This document shows, one piece after another, positions 1 to 8,362 of a stretch of 64,000 nt of DNA; position 1 is the first letter of the stretch; each line of letters starts with the position of its first letter. Below the pieces are notes generated by a model. That model was given only the letters and a program-made list of their open reading frames with translations, did not search any database and was not told the origin of the DNA. The translations under genes and the position numbers were made by a program. Location: positions 1 to 64,000 of the forward strand of contig NZ_BBUL01000083.1 of NCBI RefSeq assembly GCF_000953825.1. Reading direction: 5' to 3'. Source of the stretch: Cellvibrio sp. OA-2007 (GTDB lineage: Bacteria > Pseudomonadota > Gammaproteobacteria > Pseudomonadales > Cellvibrionaceae).

Positions 1-1
1 C

Positions 2-208
2 GCCGTCACAGCGCTATTGGCTTTATTAGCCCAGAGCGCTTTGAGGCAAGAAATGTATGTTAGTGAACTGTCCGAAGTTGGCGGAGGGGATCATTCCAGT
101 AGTGGTGGAGGTGTTAACAGAGTGCCTTTAGATAGGTGGTTTTCAAGCCAAGAAAAGTTGATTTTATCCGGGCGTGTACATCTTGTTGATCTACTTTCGC
201 TACCCTAG
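2..208 (+). CDS. C-terminal end of an unrecognised protein (5' truncated by window edge)
   Basis: An open frame runs from the window edge to a TAG at 206-208 and gives 68 residues. It has an alanine/leucine-rich start, a glycine/serine-rich linker (GGGDHSSSGGG) and an end with the segment LDRWFSSQEKLILSGRVHLVDLLSLP. It faces the YebC-family gene with a hairpin between them, as expected of a true gene end. A TTG at position 17 is in frame, but the frame is open to the edge, so this is probably the tail of a longer protein. I do not recognise the family and assign no function. Confidence 0.4.
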   Translation, partial: AVTALLALLAQSALRQEMYVSELSEVGGGDHSSSGGGVNRVPLDRWFSSQEKLILSGRVHLVDLLSLP

Positions 209-216
209 CTGAATAT

Positions 217-243
217 GGAGAGGATATGTCACATATCCCCTCC
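217..243. terminator. Hairpin between convergent genes
   Basis: GGAG-A-GGATATG pairs with CATATCC-C-CTCC around a TCA loop (217-243), 11 pairs with one bulged or mismatched position. It lies between two convergent gene ends, so it probably acts in both directions. There is no long T tract on either side. Confidence 0.5.
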
Positions 244-251
244 TGTGTAAT

Positions 252-953
252 TTACCCCGCCAATCCCACATAAACCTCATGCACATCATCATCGTTATCA
301 ATAGCAGCAAGGAAGGCTTCGACTTCGTCCAGTGCTTCACCTGATAAGCTCACAGGGTTTTTAGGCTTGTAGCCGAGTTTGGCAGAGACAACGGTGAAAC
401 CTTGATCCGGTAACGCTTTTTGTACCATATCCAAATCGGTTAAGTCGGTGTAGAAAGTGGCGGTGCCGTCGTCATCTAATTCAAAGTCTTGTGCGCCTGC
501 TTCAATCGCGGCCATTTCGGCATCGGCATCGCTGTTTGCTGCAGTGGCTTCGATAATGCCCAAATGATCAAAATCCCAGGATACTGAACCGGACGTGCCC
601 AATTGGCCTTTGCGGAACAGGCCGCGAATATTGGAGATGGTGCGGTTAACGTTGTCGGTGAGGCATTCAACGATCACCGGAACTTGATGTGGTGCGTAAC
701 CTTCGTAGACAACTTTTTCGTAGCTGGCGGCGCCGTCGAGTTGGCCAGAGCCTTTTTTAATCGCACGCTCTAAGGTCTCGCGGGTCATGGATGCTTTTTT
801 GGCTTGAACGATTGCGAGGCGTAGGCGCGGGTTCATGTCCGGATCTGCACCAGAGCGGGCGGCGATCATAATTTCTTTGGTGAGTTTGGTAAAAATTTTC
901 CCCTTAGCACTTGCTGCTTCTTCTTTATGTTTTGCTTTCCATTGTGCGCCCAT
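252..953 (-). CDS. YebC/PmpR/TACO1-family protein
   Basis: This 233-residue protein belongs to the YebC family, cytoplasmic proteins described as transcriptional regulators and, more recently, as factors that help ribosomes through difficult sequences. Family features are the basic N-terminus ([10 protein letters not shown], then [11 protein letters not shown]), [16 protein letters not shown], the TDNVNRT segment near residue 100, and an acidic C-terminus ([12 protein letters not shown]). The MGAQWK start resembles the YeeN-like branch rather than E. coli YebC, whose gene sits with ruvC. There is no ruvC here, which fits a paralogue. The ATG at 953 follows a GAGGCGAT ribosome site. It is transcribed separately from dapD, 136 bp upstream. 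Which paralogue this is cannot be settled by eye. Confidence 0.9.
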   Translation of the reverse strand: MGAQWKAKHKEEAASAKGKIFTKLTKEIMIAARSGADPDMNPRLRLAIVQAKKASMTRETLERAIKKGSGQLDGAASYEKVVYEGYAPHQVPVIVECLTDNVNRTISNIRGLFRKGQLGTSGSVSWDFDHLGIIEATAANSDADAEMAAIEAGAQDFELDDDGTATFYTDLTDLDMVQKALPDQGFTVVSAKLGYKPKNPVSLSGEALDEVEAFLAAIDNDDDVHEVYVGLAG

Positions 954-1053
954 AATTATCGCCTCGCTGTTTGCACAAACCCATTGTGCTTAGTTTATCG
1001 GTAGGAGCGCTGTTTGCTGCGCTCGTTGGGTGTTATCTGTTGTGAATTTATCA

Positions 1054-1073
1054 GGGCGCAATAAATTGCGCCC
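1054..1073. repeat. Perfect inverted repeat between dapD and the YebC gene
   Basis: GGGCGCAAT-AA-ATTGCGCCC is a perfect 9-bp stem with a 2-nt centre, just beyond the dapD stop. No T run follows on the minus strand, so it is a weak terminator candidate. The same 9-nt arms (ATTGCGCCC/GGGCGCAAT) recur in the hairpin at 38257-38282, which suggests a dispersed palindrome family. Confidence 0.6.
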
Positions 1074-1089
1074 CTACAAAGCTTAAAAA

Positions 1090-2121
1090 TTAATTCGCAT
1101 GCAATGCGGTATTTAATTGCAGTGCACTTTTGTTAGTGACAACTTCTACGCGGCCGGTGATTGAATTGCGGCGGAATACCAGATCAGATACACCTGCAAG
1201 TTCGCGCGCCTTCAACGTTTTTACTTCGTTGCCCGCATCATCCAATACCACTACTTTGGTTCCGGCGGTGATGTAGAGACCAGATTCTACTTTACAGCGA
1301 TCACCTAACGGAATACCGATACCGGCGTTGGCGCCAATCAAGGATTCTTTGCCAACGGAGATGACTATGTTGCCGCCGCCAGAGAGTGTGCCCATGGTGG
1401 AGCTGCCGCCGCCCAAATCGGAACCGGCGCCAACAAATACACCGGCAGAGATGCGGCCTTCGATCATCGCCGGGCCTTCGGTGCCCGCGTTAAAGTTTAC
1501 AAAACCTTCGTGCATGATGGTGGTACCTTCACCCAAGTAAGCGCCCAAACGCACCCGCGCGGTGTGTGCTACACGTACACCTTTGGGTACAACGTAGTTG
1601 GTCATTTTGGGGAATTTATCCACACAGGATACTTCCAGTTCTTCGCCGTTCAATCGCGCTTGTAATTGACGTGCAGGTAATTCGTTGACATCGATAGCGC
1701 CTTGGTTAGTCCAGGCAACATTGGGCAACACACCAAAAATTCCGGCGAGCACGGTGTTGTGCGGTTTAACCAAACGGTGTGATAACAAATGTAATTTCAA
1801 ATAGCCTTCTGGCACCGATGCAGGATTGGTGTCGCTTGCAAGCAATGTCGCGACTAAAGGACGCTTGCTGTTGACCAATGCTTTAGCTATCTCAGCTTGT
1901 GCAGTATCGCCCGCGATAGTCAGCGCCTGGGCGATTTCGCCTGCTTGGCTATTGGTTAGGGCGATGGCTTGGTTGCCTTCGCTGTAACCCACAATGTTCG
2001 CTATAGCACGTGCGCTGGCTTCTGATGGATTTAATACGGGGTGCGCATAAAATACCTCAAGCCATTCGCCTTTTAAATTTTGTGTGCCTATACCTAAACC
2101 GAGTGCGTAGAGTTGAGTCAT
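1090..2121 (-). CDS. dapD: 2,3,4,5-tetrahydropyridine-2,6-dicarboxylate N-succinyltransferase
   Basis: DapD transfers succinyl from succinyl-CoA to tetrahydrodipicolinate in the succinylase branch of lysine/meso-diaminopimelate synthesis in the cytoplasm. The ATG at 2121 gives 343 residues, the long Pseudomonas-type form (E. coli DapD is about 274). It has a helical N-terminal half and a left-handed beta-helix C-terminal half with hexapeptide repeats (RLGAYLGEGTTIMHEGFVNF, GVFVGAGSDLGGGSS). This ATG follows a clear AGGA ribosome site at 7-8 nt; an upstream in-frame TTG at 2145 is less likely. It is the last gene of the leftward map-glnD-dapC-nth-arsC-like-dapD unit, 27 bp after the reductase gene. 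dapC in the same operon supplies the next step of the pathway. Confidence 0.96.
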   Translation of the reverse strand: MTQLYALGLGIGTQNLKGEWLEVFYAHPVLNPSEASARAIANIVGYSEGNQAIALTNSQAGEIAQALTIAGDTAQAEIAKALVNSKRPLVATLLASDTNPASVPEGYLKLHLLSHRLVKPHNTVLAGIFGVLPNVAWTNQGAIDVNELPARQLQARLNGEELEVSCVDKFPKMTNYVVPKGVRVAHTARVRLGAYLGEGTTIMHEGFVNFNAGTEGPAMIEGRISAGVFVGAGSDLGGGSSTMGTLSGGGNIVISVGKESLIGANAGIGIPLGDRCKVESGLYITAGTKVVVLDDAGNEVKTLKARELAGVSDLVFRRNSITGRVEVVTNKSALQLNTALHAN

Positions 2122-2148
2122 AATTTTTCCTAAGGATAGTTTCAAGAA

Positions 2149-2493
2149 TTAATTAAAAATGCGGGTGTATTCTGCGTCTTTGAAACCGACCTGTTTTTGT
2201 GTGCCGGTATCGAGCAAGGGGCGTTTAATTAGCGTTGGATTTGCGCTAATGATGGCTACCGCAGTGGTTTCATCGAAATTGGTTTTGGTGGATTCGTCTA
2301 ACTCTTTCCATGTGGTGCTGCGTTTATTGACGAGTGTGTCCAAGCCGATTTCGGCAATCCAACTTTTAACTTGTGTGTCGGTTAAGCCATCTGCACGAAA
2401 ATCGTGGAAATGATAATCCACTTTATTTTGCTCAAGCCAGGTGCGGGCTTTTTTGACTGTATCGCAGTTTTTAATGCCGTATAGCGTTATCAT
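2149..2493 (-). CDS. ArsC/Spx-family thioredoxin-fold protein (YffB-like)
   Basis: The protein has 114 residues and a thioredoxin fold of the ArsC/Spx/YffB group. A CxxT-type motif lies near the N-terminus (GIKNCDTVKKA, Cys10), and the arsenate-reductase-like signature NPTLIKRPLL is near residue 90. YffB-type members are thought to be glutathione-dependent thiol reductases; arsenate reduction is not established for them. The stop of nth lies only 4 bp upstream and dapD starts 27 bp downstream, so it is translated within the dap operon. Pseudomonas has a similar gene next to dapD. The substrate is unknown. Confidence 0.85.
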   Translation of the reverse strand: MITLYGIKNCDTVKKARTWLEQNKVDYHFHDFRADGLTDTQVKSWIAEIGLDTLVNKRSTTWKELDESTKTNFDETTAVAIISANPTLIKRPLLDTGTQKQVGFKDAEYTRIFN

Positions 2494-2497
2494 AGAT

Positions 2498-3181
2498 TCA
2501 AGGTTTCAATACAATTTTGGGTTTTTTTCGATTCGGATAACAAGTGCGGCAAATTTCACACACTGTGCCATCGCAACTACGAGCGGAGCAGTATTCGCGG
2601 CCGTAATAAATAATTTGCAAATGCAATGCGTTCCAACTTTCTTGTGGAAAAAGGCGTTTTAAATCTGTTTCGGTTTGCACTACATTTTTGCCGTTGGTTA
2701 AACCCCAGCGTTGCGCCAAGCGATGAATATGGGTGTCCACCGCAAAGGCCGGAATACCAAAGGCCTGACTCATCACCACACTGGCTGTTTTGTGGCCCAC
2801 ACCGGGCAATCGCTCCAAGGCTGCCCAATCGGCAGGTACTTGCCCGCCGTGTTCGTTGACCAACATTTGCGATAACACCGAAATCGCTTTGGATTTTTGT
2901 GGTGACAATCCGCAAGGTCGAATAATTTCCTGAATTTTTTCTACCGGCACTTTCGCCATAGCAAACGGATTGTCCCCCAGCGCAAACAGTGCGGGTGTTA
3001 CTGTATTAACACGCTCATCCGTACACTGCGCCGAGAGTAATACCGCGATCAGTAATGTGTAGGCATCCTTGTGATTGAGCGGAATTGGCGGAGCGGGGTA
3101 GAGGCTTTGCAGCTTGTGCAAAATAAATTCTACTCGCGCCGCTTTACTTAACCCTTTTTTTTCACTGCTGCTTTCACTCAT
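2498..3181 (-). CDS. nth: Endonuclease III (DNA glycosylase/AP lyase)
   Basis: Endonuclease III removes oxidised pyrimidines and cleaves the abasic site in base-excision repair. The helix-hairpin-helix LPGVGHKTASVV carries the catalytic lysine, the catalytic aspartate lies in VDTHIHRLAQR, and four cysteines near the C-terminus (C-x6-C-x2-C-x5-C: CDGTVCEICRTC plus the preceding Cys) bind a 4Fe-4S cluster. The ATG at 3181 overlaps the TGA of dapC as ATGA, which decides the start and indicates translational coupling. A longer reading from 3226 would overlap dapC by 49 bp. The product is 227 residues, slightly longer than E. coli Nth (211) because of a polar N-terminal extension (MSESSSEKKG). Confidence 0.95.
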   Translation of the reverse strand: MSESSSEKKGLSKAARVEFILHKLQSLYPAPPIPLNHKDAYTLLIAVLLSAQCTDERVNTVTPALFALGDNPFAMAKVPVEKIQEIIRPCGLSPQKSKAISVLSQMLVNEHGGQVPADWAALERLPGVGHKTASVVMSQAFGIPAFAVDTHIHRLAQRWGLTNGKNVVQTETDLKRLFPQESWNALHLQIIYYGREYCSARSCDGTVCEICRTCYPNRKKPKIVLKP

Positions 3182-4377
3182 AGCGATTGTACAAAAGCCT
3201 TGATTCGCTCTGCTGCAGCAATGCATTCGGCCAGTGGTGCTACTAGCGCCAAGCGCACGTAATCTTCACCGGGATTTATACCATTGGTTTCGCGCGCTAA
3301 ATAACTGCCGGGCAATACCGTCACTTTTTGCTGGGCAAATAATTGCTGTGCAAAATCTTCACCTTTGATCGGCGTTTTTGGCCAGAGGTAAAAACTCGCA
3401 TCAGGTTTTTGCACATCCAGGCAGCCATCAAGTACTTTTAATACAGCATCAAACTTGGCGCGATAGGCATCGCGGTTGGTGATAACGTGTTGTTCATCTT
3501 GCCACGCGGCCATGCTGGCCAACTGCGTTGGAACTGGCATGGCACAGCCGTGATAAGTGCGATAGAGCAAAAACTTTGCGAGAATTTTTGCGTCGCCACC
3601 GACAAAACCGGAGCGTAACCCGGGCAAGTTGGAGCGCTTGGATAAACTGTGAAATACCACGCAGCGAGCAAAATCATCGCGACCTAATTCTGCGCAGGCT
3701 TGCAACAGGCCAACCGGTGGATTCTGTTCATCAAAATACAATTCTGAATAACATTCGTCGGAGGCGATAACAAAATCATATTGATCGGCAAGCGCAATTA
3801 ATTGTTTTAATTGCGCGCTGCTCATGACGGCGCCTGTGGGGTTGCCCGGTGAGCAGATAAATAATAATTGGCAGCGTTCCCACACCGATGCGGGCACGGC
3901 GGCAAAATCGGGAATAAAGTTGTTGCTTGGTGTGCAATTTAAAAAATACGGTTCTGCGCCAGATAAAATCGCTGCGCCTTCGTAAATCTGATAGAACGGA
4001 TTGGGCGATACAATTAATGGATTAGGTTTGCTGCGATCCACAATCGCCTGTGCAAAAGCAAAGAGTGCTTCACGGGTGCCATTCACTGGTAGCACATGTT
4101 GGTCGGCAGTAAAACTGCCGGCGTTTAATTGAAAGCGGTTGCTCGCCCAGTTGGCGATAGCTTCGCGCAATTCAGGCAACCCTTTGGTGGTAGGGTAGTT
4201 GGATAATTTGGCCAAATTGTTAACCAGCGTTTCCAACACGAATGCGGGTGGCTCGTGTTTGGGTTCACCAATTGACAGCATAATATCGTTGAGTTGCGCA
4301 GGCGCAGAAACTGCCGCTTTAAGGGCGGCAAGTTTTTCAAAAGGATAGGGGTGTAACAGGTTTAAATCCGGATTCAT
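3178..4377 (-). CDS. dapC: Succinyldiaminopimelate transaminase
   Basis: This is a fold-type I PLP aminotransferase of 399 residues. It transfers an amino group from glutamate to N-succinyl-2-amino-6-ketopimelate in diaminopimelate synthesis. Visible motifs are NPTGAV near residue 175, SDECYSELYF with the PLP-binding Asp and Tyr, and the Schiff-base lysine in HSLSKRSNLPGLRSG. The assignment to DapC rather than a general aspartate aminotransferase rests on the neighbours: glnD upstream and dapD downstream, as in Pseudomonas. The stop overlaps the nth start by 4 bp. The gap to glnD is 18 bp. Confidence 0.92.
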   Translation of the reverse strand: MNPDLNLLHPYPFEKLAALKAAVSAPAQLNDIMLSIGEPKHEPPAFVLETLVNNLAKLSNYPTTKGLPELREAIANWASNRFQLNAGSFTADQHVLPVNGTREALFAFAQAIVDRSKPNPLIVSPNPFYQIYEGAAILSGAEPYFLNCTPSNNFIPDFAAVPASVWERCQLLFICSPGNPTGAVMSSAQLKQLIALADQYDFVIASDECYSELYFDEQNPPVGLLQACAELGRDDFARCVVFHSLSKRSNLPGLRSGFVGGDAKILAKFLLYRTYHGCAMPVPTQLASMAAWQDEQHVITNRDAYRAKFDAVLKVLDGCLDVQKPDASFYLWPKTPIKGEDFAQQLFAQQKVTVLPGSYLARETNGINPGEDYVRLALVAPLAECIAAAERIKAFVQSL

Positions 4378-4395
4378 GATGGCGGCTTAATTCGG

Positions 4396-7182
4396 TTAAA
4401 GTTTATCGACGCGTTTATCGAGCTGTTCGCGTATTTCTTGCTGCAGTTTTTCACACAGATCGGCATCGCCTAGCGGTTTTCCATCGGCATCCACGAGAAA
4501 GAAGATGTCTTCCACTCGTTCGCCCAATGTGGCAATACGAGCATTGAGAAGTTGGATGTCAAAATCCATAAAAATATAGCCAATACAGGCCAGCAGGCCG
4601 GGGCGATCCGGGCTGATAACTTCCAATACACTGCAATTGCGAATCGTATCGGTGTTGAGCCGGGTGCGTGTAGGTGAGGCGAAGTATTTCAAGCGGCGCG
4701 GTGTGCGGCGGCCAATGACTTCGCGGTAGTTGTCATCTGCCAACGTGAGTTCATCAATTAACGCCTGTTGGATTTTTTTCAACAAGGTTTGGTTGGTGCC
4801 CAGTGGCTCGCCGTCTTCATTGAGCACAAAAAATGTGTCTATGGTATAGCCGGAATTTGAGCTGTAAATTTTTGCATCCTGAATGTTCAGGTTGAGGTTG
4901 CTCAATACTGTAGCGGCTGCCACAAAAACATTTTTTTGATTTTTAGTGTAAATAAAAATCTGCGTTGCACCGGCCAGTTCTTTACTGCTGGTTTTTTTGA
5001 TTAACACTAAGGGCTTGTCGTCGGTGCGAGCTGCAATGGCTTGGGTGTGCCAAGCGATGTCGGCGAAGTTTTCACGCAGAAAATAGTCGTCGCCCATATC
5101 GCCCCATAGTGCGAGCACTTGTTCTTTGCTCAAACCTTTGCGCGCTAGTTTACGAATGGCGGCCTGTTGTGTTTCCTCAATCAAATCTTGTTTATCGACG
5201 TTATTTTCCAGACCGCGACGTAAAGCGCGACGGGTATCCAAATATAAATTGCGCATTAAGCTGGCGCGCCAAGTATTCCACAATTCTTTATTGGTGCCGT
5301 TAATGTCGGCAACGGTGAGGCAGTACAAATAATCCAAATGCAGTTGATCGCCCACGGTAATGGCAAAGTTATGAATTACCTCAGGGTCGGAAATGTCCTG
5401 CTTTTGCGAGACTTGTGACATCAACAAGTGTTTTTCAACCAGCCAGCAGATCAGGCGTGTTTCCCGCGGTGAAATACCGTGACGCACACAAAACTCTTCT
5501 GCATCGACGGCGCCTAGAGTGGAGTGATCGCCACCGCGGCCTTTGCCTATATCGTGATACAAACCGGCGATGTACAACAGTTCCAGCTTTGGCAGGCGAT
5601 TCATAATTGTCGCTGCCACAGGGAAATCTTCTTTCGCTGATGGTAATAAAAAGTTACACATGTTCTGCACTACTTTTAGTGTGTGTGCATCAACCGTGTA
5701 AATATGAAATAAATCGTGCTGCATTTGGCCGGTCACCTGGCCAAACTCTGGTAGATATAAACCGAGGATACCGTAGCGCGACATGCGTCTTAATTGTTCA
5801 ACCAAACCGTCTGGGTGTTGCAACAGTTTTATAAAGAGCTGAGTGTTTTTTGGATTGGAGCGGAAGTTGTCGTCGATTAAATGACGGCTCTCGCGAATCC
5901 AGCGAATGGTAGAGGCGCGCACACCTTGGATCTGCGGGTTTTGCGCCATCAATACAAATATTTCCAGCAGTGCTGAAGGTGTTTCTTCAAATACATAAGT
6001 GTGCGTGGCTTCGATATAGTTGTCGCGCAGCTGGAAGCGCTCGTTAATCGATACAACACTTTTAGTTTTGCCTTTTTGCAAAATCGCTTCAGACAAAAAT
6101 TGCAGCACTACATCATTGAGCTCACGCAATGCGAGCACAGTGCGGTAGTAGCGGTGCATAAATTGCTCGACCGCAAGGCCCTCTTTGCCATCCTTGTAAC
6201 CAAAAAATTGGGCGATTTCACGCTGGTGATCAAACAGTAAACGCTCTTCCGGGCGCTTGGCGATCATATGCAGCGCATAGCGCACGCGCCATAAATATTC
6301 TTCGCCAGAATTGAGCAGAGAAAATTCTTCGTCGGTGAAAAAGCCTTTGCCTTCCAGCTGTCTAATTGTGCGCACACCAAAGTAGCGTTTGGTGACCCAA
6401 TTAATGGTTTGAATGTCGCGCAGACCGCCGGGGGCATTTTTAATATTGGGTTCGAGGTTGTACTCGGTATCGTTATATTTTTTGTGACGATCTAATTGCT
6501 CTTGATATTTTGCGCGGAAAAACTCTTCAATTGGCCAAATTTTATCGGGATTGGATGCTTGCACTAATTCGTGGCGCAGCGATTGATCGCCTACAAGTGT
6601 ACGCGATTCCATAATATTGGTCGCGACAGTGATATCGGTTTGGGCAATTTCAATGGTTTGTTTAACGGTGCGCACACTGCTGCCGATTTCCAACCCTATA
6701 TCCCACAAAAGGGTGAGGAATTTTTCGATATTGTCTTTGCAGCGCTCAAATACTTCCGGGCGATGCAAGATTAATAAATCAATATCAGAACCCGGATGTA
6801 ATTCACCGCGGCCATAACCGCCTACTGCTTCAAGGCTAATACTCTCTGGCCAATTAAATTGATGCCAAGCGTAGTGGAGCACACAATCGATAAACAATGC
6901 TCGCTCATACACGAGTGTGCGAATATCTTCTCCTTCTATAAAACGGCGATTTGCTTGAGTGCCTGCGGCATTAATTGCGTCTTTAAATACCGTAATGATG
7001 GGTTGTTCACTCAGCGCACGGCGAAAGCGGCTTTGATCAAAGAAAAATAATGGCCGCTCAAAATAGGGCACCGCAGATATCGACATGGGTTTGCTGGGTT
7101 CCTGAGGAATTGGCTGTGGTACTGGTTCGGCGGCTGGGGCGGATTTGTTAAAAACCCGCTTGAAAAAATCAGGCAGGCTCAT
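4396..7182 (-). CDS. glnD: Bifunctional PII uridylyltransferase/uridylyl-removing enzyme
   Basis: GlnD uridylylates PII proteins under nitrogen limitation and removes UMP when glutamine is high, controlling glutamine synthetase and NtrBC. In order: a nucleotidyltransferase domain with GGYGRGELHPGSDID (residues 121-135), a central linker, an HD phosphohydrolase domain (YHDIGKGRGGDHS, near residue 515), and two C-terminal ACT domains that sense glutamine (TQIFIYTKNQKNVF and SVLEVISPDRPGLLA). At 928 residues it exceeds E. coli GlnD (890) because of a proline-rich N-terminal stretch (residues 15-40). An internal ATG at 7056 would remove that stretch and cannot be excluded. The start lies 3 bp after the map stop, so the two genes are cotranscribed. 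Confidence 0.97.
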   Translation of the reverse strand: MSLPDFFKRVFNKSAPAAEPVPQPIPQEPSKPMSISAVPYFERPLFFFDQSRFRRALSEQPIITVFKDAINAAGTQANRRFIEGEDIRTLVYERALFIDCVLHYAWHQFNWPESISLEAVGGYGRGELHPGSDIDLLILHRPEVFERCKDNIEKFLTLLWDIGLEIGSSVRTVKQTIEIAQTDITVATNIMESRTLVGDQSLRHELVQASNPDKIWPIEEFFRAKYQEQLDRHKKYNDTEYNLEPNIKNAPGGLRDIQTINWVTKRYFGVRTIRQLEGKGFFTDEEFSLLNSGEEYLWRVRYALHMIAKRPEERLLFDHQREIAQFFGYKDGKEGLAVEQFMHRYYRTVLALRELNDVVLQFLSEAILQKGKTKSVVSINERFQLRDNYIEATHTYVFEETPSALLEIFVLMAQNPQIQGVRASTIRWIRESRHLIDDNFRSNPKNTQLFIKLLQHPDGLVEQLRRMSRYGILGLYLPEFGQVTGQMQHDLFHIYTVDAHTLKVVQNMCNFLLPSAKEDFPVAATIMNRLPKLELLYIAGLYHDIGKGRGGDHSTLGAVDAEEFCVRHGISPRETRLICWLVEKHLLMSQVSQKQDISDPEVIHNFAITVGDQLHLDYLYCLTVADINGTNKELWNTWRASLMRNLYLDTRRALRRGLENNVDKQDLIEETQQAAIRKLARKGLSKEQVLALWGDMGDDYFLRENFADIAWHTQAIAARTDDKPLVLIKKTSSKELAGATQIFIYTKNQKNVFVAAATVLSNLNLNIQDAKIYSSNSGYTIDTFFVLNEDGEPLGTNQTLLKKIQQALIDELTLADDNYREVIGRRTPRRLKYFASPTRTRLNTDTIRNCSVLEVISPDRPGLLACIGYIFMDFDIQLLNARIATLGERVEDIFFLVDADGKPLGDADLCEKLQQEIREQLDKRVDKL

Positions 7183-7185
7183 CGC

Positions 7186-7956
7186 TTAAAAAACTTCGCC
7201 GGTACGAGCGGTTAATACTTCTACGCCGTCTTTGGTTACCACCATTGTGTGTTCCCATTGTGCTGAGAGACGGCCATCTTTGGTTTCTACGGTCCAGCCG
7301 TCATTTTTCAATTTAGTTTGCGGTTTGCCAGCATTAATCATTGGCTCAATGGTGAATGCCATGCCTTCTTTTAATTCCATGCCGGTGCCAGGGCGACCGT
7401 AGTGCAGGATTTGCGGATCTTCATGGAAAACTTTGCCTATGCCGTGCCCACAGTACTCGCGTACAACAGAGTAGTAACTACCTTCGGCATGCTGTTGGAT
7501 AACGTGACCTATATCGCCCAAGCGACAGCCCGGCTTCACCAATTTGATTGCCTTGTACATGCACTCTTGCGTGATATTTACCAAACGCTCGGCATGAGGT
7601 GCCGGCGTGCCGACAAAATACATGGCGCTGGTATCGCCGTGGTAACCCTCATAAATGACGGTGACATCGATATTGATGATGTCGCCTGCTTTAAGTACTT
7701 TTTTCTCAGAGGGGATGCCGTGGCAGACGACCTGGTTAACCGATGTGCAGATCGACTTGGGGAAGCCGCGATAGCCAAGGCAGGCAGGAATGGCTTTTTG
7801 CTCATTGACTATATGGTCGTGGCAGAGCTTATCGAGCTCCGCGGTGGTGACGCCCGGTTGGACGTATGGGCCAATCATTTCCAGCACTTCAGCGGCCATA
7901 CGGCCAGCGATGCGCATTTTTGCGATTTCTTCCGGGGTTTTGATAGTAACTGACAT
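7186..7956 (-). CDS. map: Methionine aminopeptidase type I
   Basis: Map removes the initiator methionine from nascent proteins. The metal-binding residues are visible in NIDVTVIYEGYHGDTSAM (two Asp), CGHGIGKVFHEDP (His), FTIEPMI (Glu) and QWEHTMVV (Glu). The ATG at 7956 gives 256 residues starting MSVTIKTPEEIAKMR, which matches the usual N-terminus of the family; an in-frame TTG at 7968 would add only four residues. It is the first gene of the leftward dap operon and is divergent from rpsB, the conserved arrangement in gammaproteobacteria. Confidence 0.96.
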   Translation of the reverse strand: MSVTIKTPEEIAKMRIAGRMAAEVLEMIGPYVQPGVTTAELDKLCHDHIVNEQKAIPACLGYRGFPKSICTSVNQVVCHGIPSEKKVLKAGDIINIDVTVIYEGYHGDTSAMYFVGTPAPHAERLVNITQECMYKAIKLVKPGCRLGDIGHVIQQHAEGSYYSVVREYCGHGIGKVFHEDPQILHYGRPGTGMELKEGMAFTIEPMINAGKPQTKLKNDGWTVETKDGRLSAQWEHTMVVTKDGVEVLTARTGEVF

Positions 7957-7996
7957 GAATTCAGGCAATCTCGGCGGGTGATTAAAAAGATGCGGT

Positions 7997-8027
7997 ATTC
8001 TAAACGATTCCAGACCTATTTGACCAA
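7997..8027 (-). promoter_or_regulatory. Candidate promoter of the map-glnD-dap operon
   Basis: On the minus strand TAGAAT (plus 7997-8002) is a 5/6 match to a sigma-70 -10 box. TTGGTC (plus 8022-8027) is a possible -35, with a 19-bp spacer that is longer than ideal. It would give a leader of about 35 nt before the map ATG. This is a pattern match only. Confidence 0.35.
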
Positions 8028-8169
8028 GATCAATCCTTTATTGGCCTAATAGCCAGAAATCGCGCGATTTAGCGATCTTTATTTGAGCTCGCTGGGTGTA
8101 GTGCGGGAGAGTATTCTGAGGCCAAATTCATCACGATGTGCGTTTTTGGTTTCTCTTGGTGTCGTTTTG

Positions 8170-8178
8170 TGATATAAA
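8170..8178 (+). promoter_or_regulatory. Candidate extended -10 promoter of rpsB-tsf
   Basis: TGATATAAA at 8170-8178 fits the extended -10 form TGnTATAAT with one mismatch. No convincing -35 hexamer lies 16-18 bp upstream. A start near 8185 would give a leader of about 180 nt, in the range expected for the autoregulated rpsB leader. The rest of the 394-bp gap between map and rpsB (7969-8362) holds the map promoter and the leader and no gene. Confidence 0.45.
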
Positions 8179-8224
8179 GCGCGCCTCTTTTTGGGGTGAG
8201 GCTATATATCCTCTAATTAGAGAA

Positions 8225-8362
8225 CCTTGTTTTTAACTTAAATTATCAACGTCACATATATACCGACACGCAAAACCTGGGTGCCCAATGTTCGTTTTGG
8301 CGATCATGATGGTTGGTTAGCGGGGTATATAGAGGCCTAACCCGATATACAGGAAAATCATT
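8225..8362 (+). promoter_or_regulatory. rpsB mRNA leader, probable S2 autoregulatory element
   Basis: The stretch before rpsB contains blocks such as ACACGCAAAACC and GGGTGCCC. Just before the start, CGGGGTA (8321-8327) pairs with TAACCCG (8338-8344) with one G-A mismatch, around the loop TATAGAGGCC. This resembles what I recall of the gammaproteobacterial rpsB leader, where ribosomal protein S2 represses its own operon. A weak ribosome site AGGA (8351-8354) lies 8 nt before the ATG. A covariance-model search would decide. Confidence 0.55.

Noticed and set aside
7402-7953. Open frame of 183 codons opposite map
   Set aside because: Fully antisense to methionine aminopeptidase with no ribosome site or recognisable domain.
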